Below, piece after piece: positions 7,218-9,270 of a DNA stretch of 9,270 nt (within the stretch, counting starts at the first letter, position 1; every line of letters starts with the position of its first letter). The position numbers were made by a program, and so were the translations under genes. The notes below the pieces were generated by a model that saw nothing but the letters and a program-made list of their open reading frames with translations, ran no database searches and was not told the origin of the DNA. This stretch comes from Schleiferiaceae bacterium (lineage in GTDB: Bacteria; Bacteroidota; Bacteroidia; Flavobacteriales; Schleiferiaceae). The stretch spans positions 1 through 9,270 of the forward strand of contig JAURAE010000051.1 of NCBI GenBank assembly GCA_030829675.1, written 5' to 3'.

Positions 7218-8081
7218 ATGTCTGCGAAAGAAGATTTTGTGCCCAATTTTTCTTTGCTCGACCCACAAATCGAATTTGCCATCGCCGAAGATATTGGAGA
7301 TGGAGACCATAGCGCCTTGAGTTGTTTATCGCCCCTAAGTCGTGGACGAGCGAAACTACTGATGAAGGAGAATGGCATCATTGCCGGTATCGCCTTAGCG
7401 AAATACATATTCCAAAAAATCGATTCCTCGGTAAATTTTAAGGCCGATGCGAAAGACGGTCAGTGGATCACTGCAGGCTCCGTAGTGTTCACCGTGGAAG
7501 GCAACACGATCAAACTGCTCCAGAGCGAACGCCTCGTGCTCAACTACATGCAGCGCCTTTCAGGGGTTGCCACCAAAACACACCACATGGCGCAGCGTAT
7601 TGCGCACACCTCTTGCCGACTGTTAGACACCCGAAAGACCACACCTGGATTGAGGGTATTGGAGAAGTGGGCCGTGCGCCTTGGGGGTGGACATAATCAC
7701 CGCATGGGGTTATACGATATGGTGATGCTCAAGGACAACCACATTGATTTCGCCGGCGGCATCGGCCCAGCTGTGGCCCAAGTACGTCAATACCTCAAGG
7801 AGCAGCAAAAAGAATTGGCCATAGAAGTAGAAACGCGTAACATTCAGGAAGTTCGCGAAGCCTTAGCTGCCGAAGCAGACCGAATTATGTTGGATAATTT
7901 CGATATTGCCACGACCAAAGAGGCCGTAGCCCTGATCGGCGGGCGCTGCGAAGTCGAAAGTTCCGGGGGAATCACAGAGCATACCCTTGTTCCTTTCGCA
8001 GAATGTGGCGTTGATTACATCAGTGTTGGCGCCCTGACACACCATATTAAAGGGGTGGACATGAGCCTCAAAGCGTATTAA
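7218..8081 (+). CDS. nadC: Nicotinate-nucleotide pyrophosphorylase (carboxylating), quinolinate phosphoribosyltransferase
   Basis: NadC converts quinolinate and PRPP to nicotinate mononucleotide with release of CO2 and pyrophosphate, in de novo NAD synthesis in the cytoplasm. The ATG at 7218 gives 287 residues, a normal length. An upstream in-frame TTG at 7188 would add ten unlikely residues. The N-terminal sandwich domain has IAEDIGDGDHSA (22-33). The barrel domain carries SERLVLNYMQRLSGVAT (103-119), the quinolinate/PRPP basic motif LDTRKTTPGLR (136-146), KWAVRLGGGHNHRMGLYDMVMLKDNH (from Lys150), Glu203 in EVET, Asp226 in MLDNF, ESSGGI (247-252) and DYISVGALTH (266-275). All expected active-site motifs are intact. 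Neither nadA nor nadB lies in the window, so the gene is uncoupled from the earlier pathway steps here. It is followed 2 bp later by the YihY-family gene. Confidence 0.96.
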   Translation: MSAKEDFVPNFSLLDPQIEFAIAEDIGDGDHSALSCLSPLSRGRAKLLMKENGIIAGIALAKYIFQKIDSSVNFKADAKDGQWITAGSVVFTVEGNTIKLLQSERLVLNYMQRLSGVATKTHHMAQRIAHTSCRLLDTRKTTPGLRVLEKWAVRLGGGHNHRMGLYDMVMLKDNHIDFAGGIGPAVAQVRQYLKEQQKELAIEVETRNIQEVREALAAEADRIMLDNFDIATTKEAVALIGGRCEVESSGGITEHTLVPFAECGVDYISVGALTHHIKGVDMSLKAY

Positions 8082-8083
8082 AC

Positions 8084-8998
8084 ATGGGAAAACTAGGCCA
8101 CAAATTCAAAAAATTACTCTCCACGGTGAAACCGCCATTCTTCGACGGTCTCACCTTGTGGGACGTCTTGAGCTTCTTTTTCCGAGGCATATACGAAGGG
8201 GCTATTTCCTCGCGTGCCGGATCGGTGAGCTTTAGTTTCTTCCTTGCCCTTTTCCCTGGCATCATCTTCATCTTCACCTTAATTGCCTACCTCCCGCTCG
8301 ATATTTTCCAAGATGAACTCTTCGAACTTTTAGCCACCGTACTGCCGCCAAGCACCCACGACATGGCTTTCGAAGCCATTGAAGACATTCTGACCATTAA
8401 AAGAGGCGGACTTTTGTCGATCACCTTCGTGGCCGCGCTTCTGTTCGCGACAAACGGGACATTAAGCCTGATTGCCAATCTTGGCATCTCTTACCACAAC
8501 ATCAACGTAAAGAAATTCTGGTCACAGTATTTCAGTGCTTTCTTGCTGACTATTTTCCTAACCCTATTAATTCTTATCGCCATTGTAGCGCTGATCTTCT
8601 CTGAAGGATTCACCGGCTGGTTGGCAGAACAAGGGTATTTGACAGAGTACACGACCGATATCATTGGCTGGGCGAGATTACTGGTGCTCCTCACTGCCAC
8701 CCTCCTCGGCATCTCCGTCGTGTACAACTACGGCCCGGTACGTCGTCGAGATTGGCGATTCATCAGTCCGGGAAGCATTCTCGCTACGATTCTGATCATC
8801 GCATCGTCGCAAGGCTTTAGTTACTACGTTGAAAATTTCTCGACGTACAACAAATTTTACGGATCCATCGGAACTCTCCTGATCATGCTGTTGTGGATCT
8901 ACGTGAACGCCTTCGGATTGATCATAGGTTTTGAATTGAACGCAAGTATTTCCGGGGCCCAATTAGAAAAGGGCAACGACAACCACCCCGCATCATGA
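8084..8998 (+). CDS. YihY/BrkB-family inner-membrane protein
   Basis: This is a 304-residue polytopic membrane protein of the YihY/BrkB family (UPF0761, once misnamed ribonuclease BN). Its molecular function is not established. About six hydrophobic segments can be placed near residues 46-70, 108-133, 148-173, 194-216, 228-245 and 260-287. Family landmarks are the N-terminal amphipathic stretch before SRAGSVSFSFFLALFPGI (43-60), FATNGTLSLIANLGISYH (121-138), YNYGPVRRRDWRFISPGSILAT (214-235), and the closing YNKFYGSIGTLLIMLLWIY (255-273) with GFELNA (282-287). The ATG lies 2 bp after the nadC stop, and the gene ends in a 4-bp ATGA overlap with the DUF2147 gene, so all three are likely one transcript. 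The family call is firm. Any virulence or serum-resistance role implied by the BrkB name should not be carried over. Confidence 0.92.
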   Translation: MGKLGHKFKKLLSTVKPPFFDGLTLWDVLSFFFRGIYEGAISSRAGSVSFSFFLALFPGIIFIFTLIAYLPLDIFQDELFELLATVLPPSTHDMAFEAIEDILTIKRGGLLSITFVAALLFATNGTLSLIANLGISYHNINVKKFWSQYFSAFLLTIFLTLLILIAIVALIFSEGFTGWLAEQGYLTEYTTDIIGWARLLVLLTATLLGISVVYNYGPVRRRDWRFISPGSILATILIIASSQGFSYYVENFSTYNKFYGSIGTLLIMLLWIYVNAFGLIIGFELNASISGAQLEKGNDNHPAS

Positions 8999-9270
8999 AA
9001 AAATGGTTCCTCCTCACCTACCTCTTAGGCCTCGCCATTTCAGTGCAAGCCCAGAATGAGATTGTTGGCCAATGGTACAACGAGGAAAAATCTTCCATTA
9101 TCAGAGTCTACAAAGCCACCAACGACAAGTACTACGGCAAGATTACTTGGCTCGAGGACAACAATAACTCCGACGGCTCGACGCCGCGCGTAGACGAGTA
9201 CAATCCAAACGAAGCAAAGCAAAGTGTTCCACTATTGGAACTCGTTATTCTCAAAGGATTGGAATACAAT
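8995..9270 (+). CDS. DUF2147 secreted protein, 3' end beyond the window
   Basis: The first 92 codons are visible, and the frame is still open at the right edge. Residues 1-19 form a signal peptide (MKKWFLLTYLLGLAISVQA, then Q), so the product is exported to the periplasm or outer surface. The mature start NEIVGQWYNEEKSSIIRVYKA and the following YYGKITWLED and DEYNPNEAKQSVPLLELVIL fit the DUF2147 pattern: G-x-W at the front, YGKI-x-WL, then D-x-x-NP and a hydrophobic L-x-LxIL block. The family is about 130-150 residues, so roughly a third is missing. Its function is uncharacterised; a beta-barrel lipocalin-like fold has been suggested for related proteins. The ATG overlaps the YihY-family stop by four bases, which suggests translational coupling. 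Confidence 0.85.
   Translation, partial: MKKWFLLTYLLGLAISVQAQNEIVGQWYNEEKSSIIRVYKATNDKYYGKITWLEDNNNSDGSTPRVDEYNPNEAKQSVPLLELVILKGLEYN

Overview
The window looks like ordinary chromosomal DNA from a member of the Bacteroidota, most likely near the Flavobacteriales. The support is the Bacteroidota-type YidC, a carboxypeptidase-regulatory-like TonB-dependent outer-membrane receptor, and a DUF2147 lipid-fold secreted protein beside a YihY membrane protein. A candidate promoter upstream of pyrG also fits the TAnnTTTG -7 box known from this phylum. The order-level placement is inference from protein style, not a measured phylogeny.

Layout. Two gene blocks diverge from a 56-bp spacer (7162-7217). 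The leftward block on the minus strand runs rlmH, holA-like DNA polymerase III delta, a TonB-dependent receptor, pyrG, yidC. Spacings are very tight: a 1-bp TAATG overlap, then 18 bp, 44 bp and 3 bp. The rightward block runs nadC, a YihY/BrkB-family membrane protein, and a DUF2147 protein cut off by the right edge, with a 2-bp gap and then a 4-bp ATGA overlap. There is no non-coding stretch longer than about 60 bp and no RNA gene, CRISPR array, insertion sequence or prophage that I can see.

How the genes work together. Most are core functions: 23S rRNA methylation (rlmH), sliding-clamp loading (holA), CTP synthesis (pyrG), inner-membrane protein insertion (yidC) and de novo NAD synthesis (nadC). 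The receptor is the only clearly niche-related gene. It has no SusD partner here, and its substrate is unknown.

The strongest anomaly is at the left edge. The yidC reading frame runs normally until about codon 518 and then loses the family's last membrane segment. The final ~130 bases become AT-rich (38 G+C in bases 1-140, 27%), and a different minus-strand frame is open to the window edge. The simplest reading is a chimeric or mis-joined contig end; a real insertion or rearrangement is the alternative. I found no convincing new biological system in this window.
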